DNA of 64,000 nucleotides from Polynucleobacter hallstattensis (GTDB taxonomy: Bacteria > Pseudomonadota > Gammaproteobacteria > Burkholderiales > Burkholderiaceae): assembly GCF_018881835.1 (NCBI RefSeq), contig NZ_JACVPO010000002.1:434001-498000 (forward strand), read 5' to 3'. The notes beneath the pieces are model-generated. The model had not been told where the DNA came from. It ran no database searches and saw only the letters and a list, made by a program, of their open reading frames with translations. This document shows positions 10,212-19,303 of this stretch, piece by piece. The translations under genes were made by a program, and so were the position numbers. How positions within the stretch are numbered: the stretch's first letter is position 1; every line of letters begins with the position of its first letter.

Positions 10212-10583
10212 TTATTCCCCTGATTCTTTGGTACTCATGGCTTTTTTGATGATGATCGCTGAAAGAGCCAGCAACAATACCGCTCCACTCTCATATATCA
10301 AGTCAATCGTACTAATTCCTTTGCCCTGCAAAATAATCAGCCTGCAAAGCGCTGTAATGGCAATAAAGATTGGAATAGTAATTGGAATCTTGTTGTACTT
10401 GTAAAAGGCTGCCACCATACCTAGAACCTCGGCATAAATGAACATTAACAATAGATCGGTTAAAGCAATTTTTCCGTTTATAAGAACGGCATACATCTCT
10501 ATGCCGACACTAAAAATAGTAAAGAATGCAATGAGGATCAAAATAGCTTTTTCAGCCGCAGTAATCCAATCGTAAATTTTCAT
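10212..10583 (-). CDS. PsiE-family (phosphate-starvation-inducible) membrane protein
   Basis: Small polytopic protein of 123 aa with about four hydrophobic segments, resembling the PsiE family of unknown function. It lies 33 bp downstream of the ArsR-like gene on the same strand, which itself follows hemE, so it may be the last gene of the hemE operon or a separate unit. A GGGG/CCCC hairpin (10206-10220) overlaps its 3' end and could act as a weak terminator shared with the convergent rlmJ. Confidence 0.7.
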   Translation of the reverse strand: MKIYDWITAAEKAILILIAFFTIFSVGIEMYAVLINGKIALTDLLLMFIYAEVLGMVAAFYKYNKIPITIPIFIAITALCRLIILQGKGISTIDLIYESGAVLLLALSAIIIKKAMSTKESGE

Positions 10584-10616
10584 AATGTATGTACCTTAGC
10601 TAGATAAGAGGAAAAG

Positions 10617-10898
10617 TTAAATGGCATCACTGTGAAAAACTAATTGCTGAAAAACTGCTGGGATATTACTGGCGCAGTAGTAACGCCTATTTCTTCTGGT
10701 ATTTTTTTTGCTGACGAGATTGACGTTGATCAGTTTCTTCAAATGAAATTGCAGAGTCCCTGAATCCACCCCAAACTGCTCGACTATTTCTTTGGGTGCA
10801 ACTCCGTCCTCACCTGCCTGCATGATGAAATCAAAAACTTGTAATCTGATTTCACAACCCAAGGCTTCAAACACTGAACAAAATTTCATGATCGTCAT
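10617..10898 (-). CDS. ArsR-type winged-helix transcriptional regulator
   Basis: DNA-binding protein of 93 aa. The winged helix-turn-helix runs from EALGCEIRLQVFDF through GTLQFHLKKLINVNLVSKKN and a basic wing (RRNRRYY). Cysteines at 7 and 15 lie in the first helix, not in the classical ArsR CxC metal motif, so metal sensing is not supported. It lies 51 bp after hemE in the same direction, at the border of the photosynthesis cluster. Its target is unknown. Met4 at 10889 is an alternative start. Confidence 0.75.
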   Translation of the reverse strand: MTIMKFCSVFEALGCEIRLQVFDFIMQAGEDGVAPKEIVEQFGVDSGTLQFHLKKLINVNLVSKKNTRRNRRYYCASNIPAVFQQLVFHSDAI

Positions 10899-10949
10899 AT
10901 TAGCTCCCTTGCATCACCTCAGAATCTGCCTTTAAAAAATTGACTTCTC

Positions 10950-12071
10950 TTATTGGGCACTTGCCCTAAAGCTTGTTGAATACCGCTTAACGGCATCGAC
11001 TAAAACAGCAACATTCTCTGGAGGGGTGAATTGTGAAATTCCATGCCCCAGATTAAAAATATGTCCATCGAGTGGATTGCCACCAGCAACATCAGCCGTT
11101 GATAAACCTTGAAACAATTGCATGACACGAGCATCTATTTCAGCAGGGTTTGCTAACAAAATCGAGGGGTCTAAATTACCCTGAATTGCAATTGGGTTTT
11201 TGGACGCATGGTTAATAGTTTGTCGCGCACGTTTAAGCTCTATAGTCCAATCCAGACCAATCACATTGGCACCTGATTGCGCAATATCGCTTAACCAAAG
11301 ACCCCCTCCCTTGGTAAACAAGATGATAGGCAGGTCTTTGTATTTGGGATTGCTTTTAATGCTGCTGATAATTGCTGACATGGGAGCTAGTGAATGCTCA
11401 AGATAGTCACTCGGGGTCAATAGGCCACCCCAAGTATCAAAAATCATGAGGGCCTGAGCGCCAGAATCTGCTTGCAGTGTGAGGTATTCAGTGATGGATT
11501 GGACGTTGATATCCAATATTTTTTGGATGAGATCTTTGCGGTCATAGAGCATTTTCTTTGTCTTAGCAAAGTCTTTTGATCCACCGCCTTCAATCATGTA
11601 GCAAGCTAAAGTCCAGGGACTTCCTGTAAATCCAATTAAGGGAACTTGCTGTTTGCCATTGGAGGTGAGTGCCTTAGAGATGGATGCAACGGCATCAAAA
11701 ACATAACGGAGCTGCTCCATATTAGCTACTGGAAGCTTTTTTACATCTTCTTCGGAGCTTAATGGGTGCAAAAACCTCGGCCCCTCACCGCTATCAAAAG
11801 TGAGTCCCAATCCCATTGCGTCTGGAACAGTCAAAATATCTGAAAATAGTATCGCAGCATCTAGGCCATAGCGATCTATAGGCTGCAGGGTAACTTCTGT
11901 TGCGTACTCTGGGCTTTTGGCTAAATCGAGAAAACTTCCAGCCTTAGCTCTGGTTTGGCGATACTCTGGAAGGTAGCGTCCAGCCTGCCGCATCAACCAA
12001 ACAGGCGTTCTTTCTGTCTTTTGAGAAAAACAAGCTCTTAAAAAAAGATCGTTCTCCAATTCTGCCGCCAT
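10950..12071 (-). CDS. hemE: Uroporphyrinogen decarboxylase
   Basis: Converts uroporphyrinogen III to coproporphyrinogen III in the shared heme and bacteriochlorophyll pathway; cytosolic. The 373-aa protein has the N-terminal signature PVWLMRQAGRYLPEYR and the central FTGSPWTLACYMIEGGGS. It lies 17 bp after the AerR/PpaA-like regulator on the same strand and forms the outer end of the photosynthesis cluster. Whether it is the only hemE or a second copy cannot be decided from this window. Confidence 0.95.
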   Translation of the reverse strand: MAAELENDLFLRACFSQKTERTPVWLMRQAGRYLPEYRQTRAKAGSFLDLAKSPEYATEVTLQPIDRYGLDAAILFSDILTVPDAMGLGLTFDSGEGPRFLHPLSSEEDVKKLPVANMEQLRYVFDAVASISKALTSNGKQQVPLIGFTGSPWTLACYMIEGGGSKDFAKTKKMLYDRKDLIQKILDINVQSITEYLTLQADSGAQALMIFDTWGGLLTPSDYLEHSLAPMSAIISSIKSNPKYKDLPIILFTKGGGLWLSDIAQSGANVIGLDWTIELKRARQTINHASKNPIAIQGNLDPSILLANPAEIDARVMQLFQGLSTADVAGGNPLDGHIFNLGHGISQFTPPENVAVLVDAVKRYSTSFRASAQ

Positions 12072-12088
12072 GCACTGACACCTATGAA

Positions 12089-13057
12089 CTAGCGCAATCG
12101 CTCAACATAATAAGTTGCCTTTTCCAAGGCATCCGCTGCATCAAATCCAACCATATCAGCACCCAATTCATACACTAACTCAGGGTGTTGATTGAAAACA
12201 GGGCTGCCAACAATCACACCAACACGCGGATTTTTGGATTTAAGCTTGATTTCTTGAATCAGGTCTTTTAATTGCGGGAACTGTTCACGTAAACTTGCCG
12301 ATAGGCCAATGACATCAAACCACTCTGTCTGTGCCATGGAAACAATATCCTCTTGTGTAGCAGCCAACTCACCCCAGATTCTCCAGCCCGCTTTAGCAAA
12401 AAACTCAGAAACCATAAATAGCCCTAAGTTATGTTGCGAGCCCGGCAAGGGAACAAGCATGATGCTCGAACCAGTTTTATTTTGCTCTGCATATTGCTGG
12501 AAGATGGGACTTAAGTCATACATCAACTGCTTGATACGCCAAAGTGCAATCGTGACGTCGGTGAAGCTAGACTGATCATCCTCCCACATTTCACCCAGTT
12601 TTCTCGCAACTGGAGTTAGTAAGAGTAAATAAATATTTTCGAGACTAACGCCTGAAGCATGAATATCTTTGACGTAGCTAACAGAGGTTCTCGCATCCTC
12701 TTGCAATACCAATTGCGTTAACTCGGTAATCGATTGCTGGGTAATCAGGTCGGCTGGAGGCGCTTTTAAAACTGAGGAAATCGATGTCTCTAGATGCTGC
12801 TCAACGATCAAGGGCAATATATTGTTTTCAATCGTCTTGACTAGCGACTCAAGATACTCTTCTTCCGTGCAGGCTTTTTCTAGTGGATGCGGAGTATCGT
12901 TTTTTTCAAATGTAGTCTTAGAGGGCGCATTTGCAACCAGGCAGTCCTCCCAGATGCTATTGGGCTGATTTGAGGGGGAATTCTGATTAAGTTTGGAGTC
13001 GTCTTGGCTAGATCTCTTTTTAGATTTAGCGATGCTCACTAGTCTGGATAAATTCAT
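12089..13057 (-). CDS. AerR/PpaA-type cobalamin-binding-domain regulator (second copy)
   Basis: Predicted B12- or heme-binding regulator of photosynthesis genes, 322 aa from the chosen start. A low-complexity Ser/Asn-rich N-terminus precedes a helical cap with LGEMWEDDQSSFTDVTI, then a Rossmann-type B12-binding domain with PGSQHNLG, the ligand His of AerR-like proteins, and VIVGSPVF. The frame opens at a GTG (13066), but the ATG at 13057 has AGGTG six bases upstream. It lies between bciB and hemE and is a paralogue of the gene at 37093. PpaA versus AerR identity is not resolved. Confidence 0.85.
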   Translation of the reverse strand: MNLSRLVSIAKSKKRSSQDDSKLNQNSPSNQPNSIWEDCLVANAPSKTTFEKNDTPHPLEKACTEEEYLESLVKTIENNILPLIVEQHLETSISSVLKAPPADLITQQSITELTQLVLQEDARTSVSYVKDIHASGVSLENIYLLLLTPVARKLGEMWEDDQSSFTDVTIALWRIKQLMYDLSPIFQQYAEQNKTGSSIMLVPLPGSQHNLGLFMVSEFFAKAGWRIWGELAATQEDIVSMAQTEWFDVIGLSASLREQFPQLKDLIQEIKLKSKNPRVGVIVGSPVFNQHPELVYELGADMVGFDAADALEKATYYVERLR

Positions 13058-13118
13058 GAACATCACCTGATCAGATCACAGTCTCAAATCATTACTTGAG
13101 ATCGCTATGACTGCCTAA

Positions 13119-13153
13119 GAGCCTATAAATGGGAATGTTTACTTTATAGGCTC
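13119..13153 (-). terminator. 11-bp perfect hairpin between bciB and the AerR/PpaA-like gene
   Basis: The arms GAGCCTATAAA (13119-13129) and TTTATAGGCTC (13143-13153) are exact reverse complements around a 13-base loop. It starts 29 bp after the bciB stop. On the plus strand it is followed by ATTTTTG; on the transcribed minus strand the trailing sequence is not a U-run. It is therefore more likely an mRNA-stabilising or attenuating stem than a full terminator, though bidirectional action is possible. Confidence 0.6.
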
Positions 13154-13181
13154 ATTTTTGAAGATACTCAAATGAATTAGC

Positions 13182-14414
13182 TTAAGTACTTTCCCTAGAC
13201 CCCTTTATTTCATCACTAGAAGGCCGTATTTCATATTTTTCAAGCAAAACCCAGGTGGCTTTAGGCACCATATTTTTTATTTTGTGCGGCGCAATGCTGC
13301 GTAAATGAATCACCGATTCGATTGCCTTCATTTCTACCCTCGCTTTAGCAAACTCTAGCCCGCGAGGCCCAAATCTCGGCATTACCCAGGCAAAAATACT
13401 GCGCATGAAGTTGGGCATTCGCTGCAATGGCAAGCCACCTGCAGCAAGCTCCACATTTTTCATAAAGCCTTTAACGGGGCCTAAACGATTGCCAGCGGAA
13501 CTCACCGGCTCAAGCGATAGCTCCTTAGAAAGGAGGTTTACGAGCTCTTGACCTTTTGGGTTGCGAACAATAATCCACTGCTCCCCCGTGCCTGCCATAT
13601 ACCCCACCGTGATATCCGATAGGGAGTTGACGTAATCAACACAGGTTTTACAAGTCGTTGGGAAAAAATCTGCGGGCAAAGTGCTGAGAGGTAACTTTAA
13701 AAAAGGGATCTCTTGCACTTCACCATTTTTAAATCTCAATTCAACATGGTAATCGGCTCTAAATTCTAAATAGGTAATATCTTCGGGATTGGGACTGAGC
13801 AAACCTAAAAACTGATGAAAGTTTTCGGTTGTTGTGTTGTCAGAGCAAGGAGATCCAATGATGAGTAACTTCTCAAATCCAAGCTCTTTTTCTAATGCTC
13901 TTGCAGCATAGACTTGGCAAGGTATGCCTACCATCACTACTTTTTCATATCCCAGATCCCTCGCTTGCTCAAGATACTGAATGATGGGCGCATAACCCAT
14001 CTTCATACCTCGACACTCGGCCATATTCTCCGCTTTAGTGACGATGACTGGGCTGGGTTTCCAGCGATCCTCGGGGTCAGAACGCATGGTAATAACAGCG
14101 TCAACCTCCCCTTTCTCTAATAGCACTTCACATAAGCGACTGATAATTCCTGTCCATTGCGCACCAGGCAATGGATTGACTAGTCGAGCCCTAAACATGT
14201 GGAGGTAAGCCCCAAAAAATACTTCATCCGAATTTTCTAACTTACGCTCTCTACCATGAACTGATAGTTCGTATTTTGGGTAATCAGGCTGAATAAATTG
14301 ACAGGCCGTAGCGCAGCGCTTCGGGGCTGATGTGCGCGAAACTCCACAATCAGTACATAAGTCCCGATATGGAAGCTCTTGAATTAAATCCTGTCCTGCC
14401 AATACTTTATCCAA
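13182..14414 (-). CDS. bciB: 3,8-divinyl (bacterio)chlorophyllide 8-vinyl reductase, F420H2-dehydrogenase-like type
   Basis: Reduces the C8 vinyl group of divinyl chlorophyllide, using ferredoxin, FAD and two 4Fe-4S clusters in characterised BciB. The 410-aa protein is of the F420 hydrogenase beta-subunit family. Its Cys groups CTDCG, CATAC and [17 protein letters not shown] fit cluster binding. It overlaps dxs by 8 bp. No bciA is seen in the window, so BciB is probably the 8-vinyl reductase of this pathway, along with the C8 activity that COR enzymes can have. The choice of BciB rests on length, cysteines and context. Confidence 0.9.
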   Translation of the reverse strand: MDKVLAGQDLIQELPYRDLCTDCGVSRTSAPKRCATACQFIQPDYPKYELSVHGRERKLENSDEVFFGAYLHMFRARLVNPLPGAQWTGIISRLCEVLLEKGEVDAVITMRSDPEDRWKPSPVIVTKAENMAECRGMKMGYAPIIQYLEQARDLGYEKVVMVGIPCQVYAARALEKELGFEKLLIIGSPCSDNTTTENFHQFLGLLSPNPEDITYLEFRADYHVELRFKNGEVQEIPFLKLPLSTLPADFFPTTCKTCVDYVNSLSDITVGYMAGTGEQWIIVRNPKGQELVNLLSKELSLEPVSSAGNRLGPVKGFMKNVELAAGGLPLQRMPNFMRSIFAWVMPRFGPRGLEFAKARVEMKAIESVIHLRSIAPHKIKNMVPKATWVLLEKYEIRPSSDEIKGSREST

Positions 14415-16290
14415 ATCGTGAAATAACGCTCTGCTTTATCTTCTGAGCAGAGAGTCCGTAATGATCTAAGAGTAGATTGACATCGCCATGCTCTACATAC
14501 TCATCCGGCAATCCAAGTTGAAGAGTTTCTATTTGAATATTTTTATTTGACAGCACCTCAAGGCAAGCACTTCCAGCACCCCCCTGAATTGCGCTATCTT
14601 CAATCAAGACCAGAGCGTCGTGAGACTGGGCAATAGTCAGAAGTAGCTCTTCATCAAGCGGCTTAACAAAGCGCATGTCTACTACAGTCGCATTGATCTC
14701 TTCCGCCACGTCTAGGGCGGAATATAAGATTGGCCCAAAGCAGATAAAAGCAATTTTTTTCTTTGGTGGCGCTTCATTGCGAATACTGCGAACTATTCGG
14801 CCCTTACCGATAGGTAGCGCATCTAATGAAGATTCAATTGGAGTTCCAACCCCAGAACCACGTGGGTAGCGGACAGCTGCAGGGCCATCATGCTTAAAGG
14901 CAGTGCTCAACATAGCACGGCATTCTTGCTCATTTGAAGGTGTCATCAGAACTAAGTTTGGCAGGCAACGTAAGAAGGCAACATCAAATGCGCCAGCATG
15001 CGTTGCACCATCCGCACCCACGATACCGGCACGATCAATCGCGAAAACAATCGGGAGATTCTGCAAGGTGACATCGTGAATCAGCTGATCATAGCCGCGC
15101 TGTAAAAAGGTGGAGTAAATCGCAACTACTGGTTTTAAGCCTTCACAGGCAATACCAGCAGCAAAGGTAACAGCATGTTGCTCTGCAATTCCAACGTCAT
15201 AGTAGCGATCTGGGAAGCGAGCTTCAAACTCGTTTAATCCCGAGCCCTCACGCATAGCTGGCGTAATCGCAATCAGTCGCTCATCAGCAGCGCCCATATC
15301 GCATAACCATTCACCAAATACTTGGGTGAATGTTTTCTTGGCGGCTTTACCAGCTTGAATTCCTATGCTTGCATCAAATTTACCGGGGCCATGATAAAGA
15401 ATGGGATCGTCTTCCGCCCGTGAGTAGCCTTTACCCTTTTTCGTAATGATGTGAAGAAACTGAGGTCCCTCGGTTTGAGCAAGCTGTTTTATGTTTTCTA
15501 GAGTAGGAATTAATATATCTAAGTTATGCCCATCAATCGGACCATAGTAATCAAATCCAAACTCTTCAAAGATCGTTGCTGGGCCAACCATTCCTTTTGC
15601 ATGACCTTCCAATCTTTTTGCAAACTCTCGTATTGGAGGAGCTACAGATAACACTTTGTCAATACCTCTTTTGGTCGCGGCATACATCGAGCCCGATATG
15701 AGTTTGACCAAATAGCGATTGAGCGCACCGACTGCTGGTGAAATCGACATCTCGTTGTCATTGAGTATTACTATCAAAGGTACTTTTTTATTTACGCCAG
15801 CATTGTTCATGGCCTCAAATGCCATACCGGCACTCATGGCACCATCACCAATCACTGCCACTACACTGCGCTTTTCATTTTTAGTCTTCGCTGCCACTGC
15901 CATCCCTAAGGCAGCCGAGATACTTGTTGAAGAGTGCGCAGTACCAAAAGCGTCATACTCACTCTCACTGCGCTTTGGAAATCCTGAAATACCGCCATAT
16001 TGGCGAAGTGTGGACATTCCCTCACGTCGCCCCGTCAGCACCTTATGGGCATAACTTTGATGACCTACATCCCAAATCATTCGATCATGAGGAGTATTAA
16101 ATACGTAATGCAGAGCAATAGCAAGTTCTACGGTGCCCAGATTAGAGGATAAATGCCCCCCAGTACTAGAGACTGAGTTGAGAATAAAGCTGCGTAATTC
16201 TTGAGCTATTTGAGGAAGCTGATTAGGCTCATAAGTCCTCAAATCAGCAGGATTAGTGATAGTCTCGAGAAGATTGGTGACTTTTAACAT
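14407..16290 (-). CDS. dxs: 1-deoxy-D-xylulose-5-phosphate synthase
   Basis: Condenses pyruvate and glyceraldehyde-3-phosphate in the first, flux-controlling step of the MEP isoprenoid pathway. The 627-aa protein has the transketolase-like TPP site ([18 protein letters not shown]) and the pyrimidine domain segment [14 protein letters not shown], with a normal C-terminal domain. It lies 6 bp after hemA and overlaps bciB. Placement in the cluster suggests a supply of phytol and carotenoid precursors tied to pigment synthesis. Confidence 0.97.
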   Translation of the reverse strand: MLKVTNLLETITNPADLRTYEPNQLPQIAQELRSFILNSVSSTGGHLSSNLGTVELAIALHYVFNTPHDRMIWDVGHQSYAHKVLTGRREGMSTLRQYGGISGFPKRSESEYDAFGTAHSSTSISAALGMAVAAKTKNEKRSVVAVIGDGAMSAGMAFEAMNNAGVNKKVPLIVILNDNEMSISPAVGALNRYLVKLISGSMYAATKRGIDKVLSVAPPIREFAKRLEGHAKGMVGPATIFEEFGFDYYGPIDGHNLDILIPTLENIKQLAQTEGPQFLHIITKKGKGYSRAEDDPILYHGPGKFDASIGIQAGKAAKKTFTQVFGEWLCDMGAADERLIAITPAMREGSGLNEFEARFPDRYYDVGIAEQHAVTFAAGIACEGLKPVVAIYSTFLQRGYDQLIHDVTLQNLPIVFAIDRAGIVGADGATHAGAFDVAFLRCLPNLVLMTPSNEQECRAMLSTAFKHDGPAAVRYPRGSGVGTPIESSLDALPIGKGRIVRSIRNEAPPKKKIAFICFGPILYSALDVAEEINATVVDMRFVKPLDEELLLTIAQSHDALVLIEDSAIQGGAGSACLEVLSNKNIQIETLQLGLPDEYVEHGDVNLLLDHYGLSAQKIKQSVISRFG

Positions 16291-16296
16291 GGTAAT

Positions 16297-17607
16297 TTAC
16301 TTAGATGTATAAATTGTCGAAATGATCTTCTTAAAATCTTCCAGATTTTCATGGCTAGAGTTCTGAAGCGCACAAATTGGGGCATGCATAAATTTATTGG
16401 CTAGTGCACTAGCCATTTGAGAAAGAACAATCATGGGATCCTCTCCTTTGGCAATTCTTCTACCTGCTTTTTCCAGTTCAATTTTTTGATACCGCTCACC
16501 CACATCCTGAATCGATTTAATGATGGGCACTACTGCTCTTTTTTCTAAGGCTTGATAAAACTCGATCACCCCTTTTTCAATAATCTTTTCTGCCTCATGG
16601 ACAGACTCTGTGCGATTGGCTTTGCCCGCGCTCACAATCTCACCCAGGTCATCGATAGAATATAAATAGGCATCTTTGACACTCTTAATCTCAGATTCAA
16701 AGTCTCTTGGAACGGCTAAATCAATTAAGACCATGGGTCGAAACTGCCTTGCTTTCAAGGCCGTTTTAACCATGCCTAGGCCAATAATGGGCAATGAACT
16801 TGCCGTGCAAGATACCACTACATCGTATTCATGTAGGTGCTGGGCTAACTCGTGTAATGGGAATGCTTCAGTGACTAAATTTTGATCGGCGAAGGCTTTG
16901 ATTAATTCACTACCCCTATCCACCGTACGATTAGAGATCGCAATCTTTTTTGGCTTCTTCCCGGCAAAATGACTTGCACAAAGGCCGATCATTTCTCCTG
17001 CGCCGATAAACAGCACATTACATCCATTGATGTCACCAAAAATACGCTGAACTAGTTTGATTGAGGCGCCCGCCATAGATACCGAATGAGCGCCAATTTG
17101 AGTGCTGCCACGAACCACCTTGGCAACTGAGAAAGTTTTATCAAACAATGGCTTCAAATATGCGCCGACAGTCCCTACTTGATTAGCGCAGTCAATTGCC
17201 TTCTTCATTTGTCCGAGAATTTGGGTCTCTCCGAGCACCATAGAATCCAGGCCACTACCTACCCTAAAGGCATGCTTAACAGCATCTGCTGATGTTGCAG
17301 AGTAAATGTAGGGACGCAGCGCATTACCCTGAACATTATTTTGCGCTGCTAACCAATCAAAAGCTCTTTTTTCAAAGTCGTTATCTGCGTACTCAATATC
17401 ATTTGCAGCACAGTAAATTTCCATACGGTTGCAAGTCGATAGAATTGCCACTTCAGGACTACTGTTTGAATTTTTCCCCTGCAAGTACTTACGCAGATCA
17501 ATCAATGAGTCTTGCAAAATCTCAGGGGCTACGGCAACACTTTCCCGAATATCTATCGGAGCAGTATGATGATTGACACCAAGATTAAGTAGTTTCATGC
17601 TGGCCAT
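16297..17607 (-). CDS. hemA: Glutamyl-tRNA reductase
   Basis: Reduces glutamyl-tRNA to glutamate-1-semialdehyde, the committed step of C5 tetrapyrrole synthesis. The 436-aa protein has GVNHHTAPIDIRE and the catalytic-Cys motif STCNRMEIYC near the N-terminus, then the NADPH domain GAGEMIGLCASHF. It is the C5-pathway hemA, not the alphaproteobacterial ALA synthase that bears the same name. Met4 (17598) is an alternative start. It lies 3 bp after tspO. Confidence 0.96.
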   Translation of the reverse strand: MASMKLLNLGVNHHTAPIDIRESVAVAPEILQDSLIDLRKYLQGKNSNSSPEVAILSTCNRMEIYCAANDIEYADNDFEKRAFDWLAAQNNVQGNALRPYIYSATSADAVKHAFRVGSGLDSMVLGETQILGQMKKAIDCANQVGTVGAYLKPLFDKTFSVAKVVRGSTQIGAHSVSMAGASIKLVQRIFGDINGCNVLFIGAGEMIGLCASHFAGKKPKKIAISNRTVDRGSELIKAFADQNLVTEAFPLHELAQHLHEYDVVVSCTASSLPIIGLGMVKTALKARQFRPMVLIDLAVPRDFESEIKSVKDAYLYSIDDLGEIVSAGKANRTESVHEAEKIIEKGVIEFYQALEKRAVVPIIKSIQDVGERYQKIELEKAGRRIAKGEDPMIVLSQMASALANKFMHAPICALQNSSHENLEDFKKIISTIYTSK

Positions 17608-17610
17608 TGT

Positions 17611-18096
17611 TTAATAAGCCCCCGGATTGAGAACTAGAGTCTCCCAGTTCAGACACATCGCGATAGTGACCCAAATCAAATAAGGCAACATTAAAAAGGC
17701 TGCCAACTTATGAATAGGCCACATAACCACCATAATTCCTAAGACAGATAACCATAGAAAGCCTGCCTCTATCAGAGACCAATCTGGATGGTGCATACGA
17801 AAGTAAAAGATGCTCCAGAGGATATTTAAGAAACTATTGAGCACAAATAGGCCAACTAAAGAAATTCTCTGCGACCTTGTTGGACGATTGTTAAAAGCAA
17901 TCATCCAAGCAGCTGCTGATAGTATGAAAATAATCGTCCAGATCAAACCAAAGGCCCAATCTGGTGGTTTCCATGCAGGCTGCTTCAACGAGAAATACCA
18001 AGGCCCGATCTCTGTAGCTAATCCACCCGCAACAGAAGTAATGATCATCCATGCGGCGATCATTAGAAGGTACTTGCGCTCGAAGAAAATCTTCAT
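17611..18096 (-). CDS. tspO: TspO/MBR (CrtK) family membrane protein
   Basis: Five-helix tryptophan-rich sensory protein of 161 aa that binds porphyrins in characterised relatives and modulates photosynthesis gene expression with oxygen. The conserved KPPDWAFGLIWTIIF segment and a Trp/Pro-rich loop are visible. It overlaps the bchP stop by 4 bp (ATGA). Position between bchP and hemA is consistent with a role in tetrapyrrole sensing or transport. Confidence 0.92.
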   Translation of the reverse strand: MKIFFERKYLLMIAAWMIITSVAGGLATEIGPWYFSLKQPAWKPPDWAFGLIWTIIFILSAAAWMIAFNNRPTRSQRISLVGLFVLNSFLNILWSIFYFRMHHPDWSLIEAGFLWLSVLGIMVVMWPIHKLAAFLMLPYLIWVTIAMCLNWETLVLNPGAY

Positions 18097-19298
18097 GCCT
18101 TAGCTAATCCCAATAAATGCCCCATATCTTTGAAGAAGATCTTAATATGAGCCAAAGGCTTTTTGCGTACAAGTTTTTTATTCATATAAGACTCGAAGGT
18201 CAGCTTCTGAACATCCTTGTCTTCACACATTTTGACAAAACTCTCGCGTCGCTTGTCAGTTGTGTACCAAAAATACTGCATGATTCCCAATACCCAGAAA
18301 GTCATACGATGCTCTTTCATAAAGCGCTTTCTGGCTAACTGTAACTTTGCGGGATCATTGCTCTCTACAAATTCATAGACAGCCTCGCCTGCTAATTGAC
18401 CCCCCAGCATGGCGTAATAAATTCCTTCGCCAGACGCCGGGGCAACCACTCCTGCTGCATCACCAGCCAACACAACCTGCTGTCCATCATCCCATTTTTT
18501 AAGGGGCTTCATCGGCAAAGGTGCGCCCTCATGCCTGATGAGCTCCGCACCCTCAAGACCCACATCTGAGCGCAGCTTGGCAACAGCATTCCTTAAGGAG
18601 AAGCCTTTGTCAGCACTTCCAGTACCGATACTGATCGTATCGCCGTGAGGAAATACCCAGCCATAAAAATCGGGGGAGATCGGCTTTTGATACACCACAT
18701 CACATCGGGTGGAATCAAAATGATGTGGCGTGTTTGGCGGAGTTTTAATGATTTCGTGATACGCAAAGACGTAATTGGCTTCAGCACAACCCTTTACTCC
18801 AGCACTTCTTCCAACTTGAGACTTAGCACCATCAGCGCCAATCACTGCTTTAGTAAGAACACTTTTGATAGCACCAGAATCGCCATCACGCGATCCTCTT
18901 GTGCGGTAATGAATGCGAGCCAGTGGGCCTTCACGTGTCAGAGTTTCAAAAAGACCATCTTCCCGAGTTGCTCCAGCAGCAACGGCGCGCTTGCGCAACC
19001 ATTCATCAAATTGGGCTCGATCGACCATGCCAACAAAGCCATTATCAATCGGGATATCAACCGCTTTTCCGAGCGGTGAAACCATACGTGCTGATTTTGC
19101 CTTAGCAACTAACAGCTCATCGGGAATCTCAAAGTCTTTTATTAAGCGCGGAGGAATTGCTCCGCCGCAAGGCTTCACTCTGCCTCGCTTATCCAGCAAT
19201 AAAACTTGCTTGCCTTTTTTAGCCAATGTTTGGGCTGCCGTAGCTCCTGCTGGACCACCGCCAATCACAACCGCGTCATAAATAAATTCTGTTCCCAT
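18093..19298 (-). CDS. bchP: Geranylgeranyl diphosphate / bacteriochlorophyll reductase
   Basis: FAD-dependent reductase that converts the geranylgeranyl tail to phytyl. The 401-aa protein has an N-terminal dinucleotide fold GGGPAGATAAQTLAKKG, then KPCGGAIPPRL, typical of ChlP/BchP, and a second FAD motif VVLAGDAAGVVAPASGEG. It is in the bchG-MFS-bchP order common to proteobacterial clusters and starts 5 bp after the MFS gene. Confidence 0.95.
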   Translation of the reverse strand: MGTEFIYDAVVIGGGPAGATAAQTLAKKGKQVLLLDKRGRVKPCGGAIPPRLIKDFEIPDELLVAKAKSARMVSPLGKAVDIPIDNGFVGMVDRAQFDEWLRKRAVAAGATREDGLFETLTREGPLARIHYRTRGSRDGDSGAIKSVLTKAVIGADGAKSQVGRSAGVKGCAEANYVFAYHEIIKTPPNTPHHFDSTRCDVVYQKPISPDFYGWVFPHGDTISIGTGSADKGFSLRNAVAKLRSDVGLEGAELIRHEGAPLPMKPLKKWDDGQQVVLAGDAAGVVAPASGEGIYYAMLGGQLAGEAVYEFVESNDPAKLQLARKRFMKEHRMTFWVLGIMQYFWYTTDKRRESFVKMCEDKDVQKLTFESYMNKKLVRKKPLAHIKIFFKDMGHLLGLAKA

Positions 19299-19303
19299 TC
19301 GCT

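Noticed and set aside
10206..10220. GGGG/CCCC hairpin as rlmJ terminator
   Set aside because: Only four base pairs and a weak T-run; it also overlaps the end of the PsiE gene, so it was mentioned there but not called.
18645..19281. Plus-strand frames of 68-144 aa over bchP
   Set aside because: Antisense shadows of bchP with no start signal or recognisable domain.
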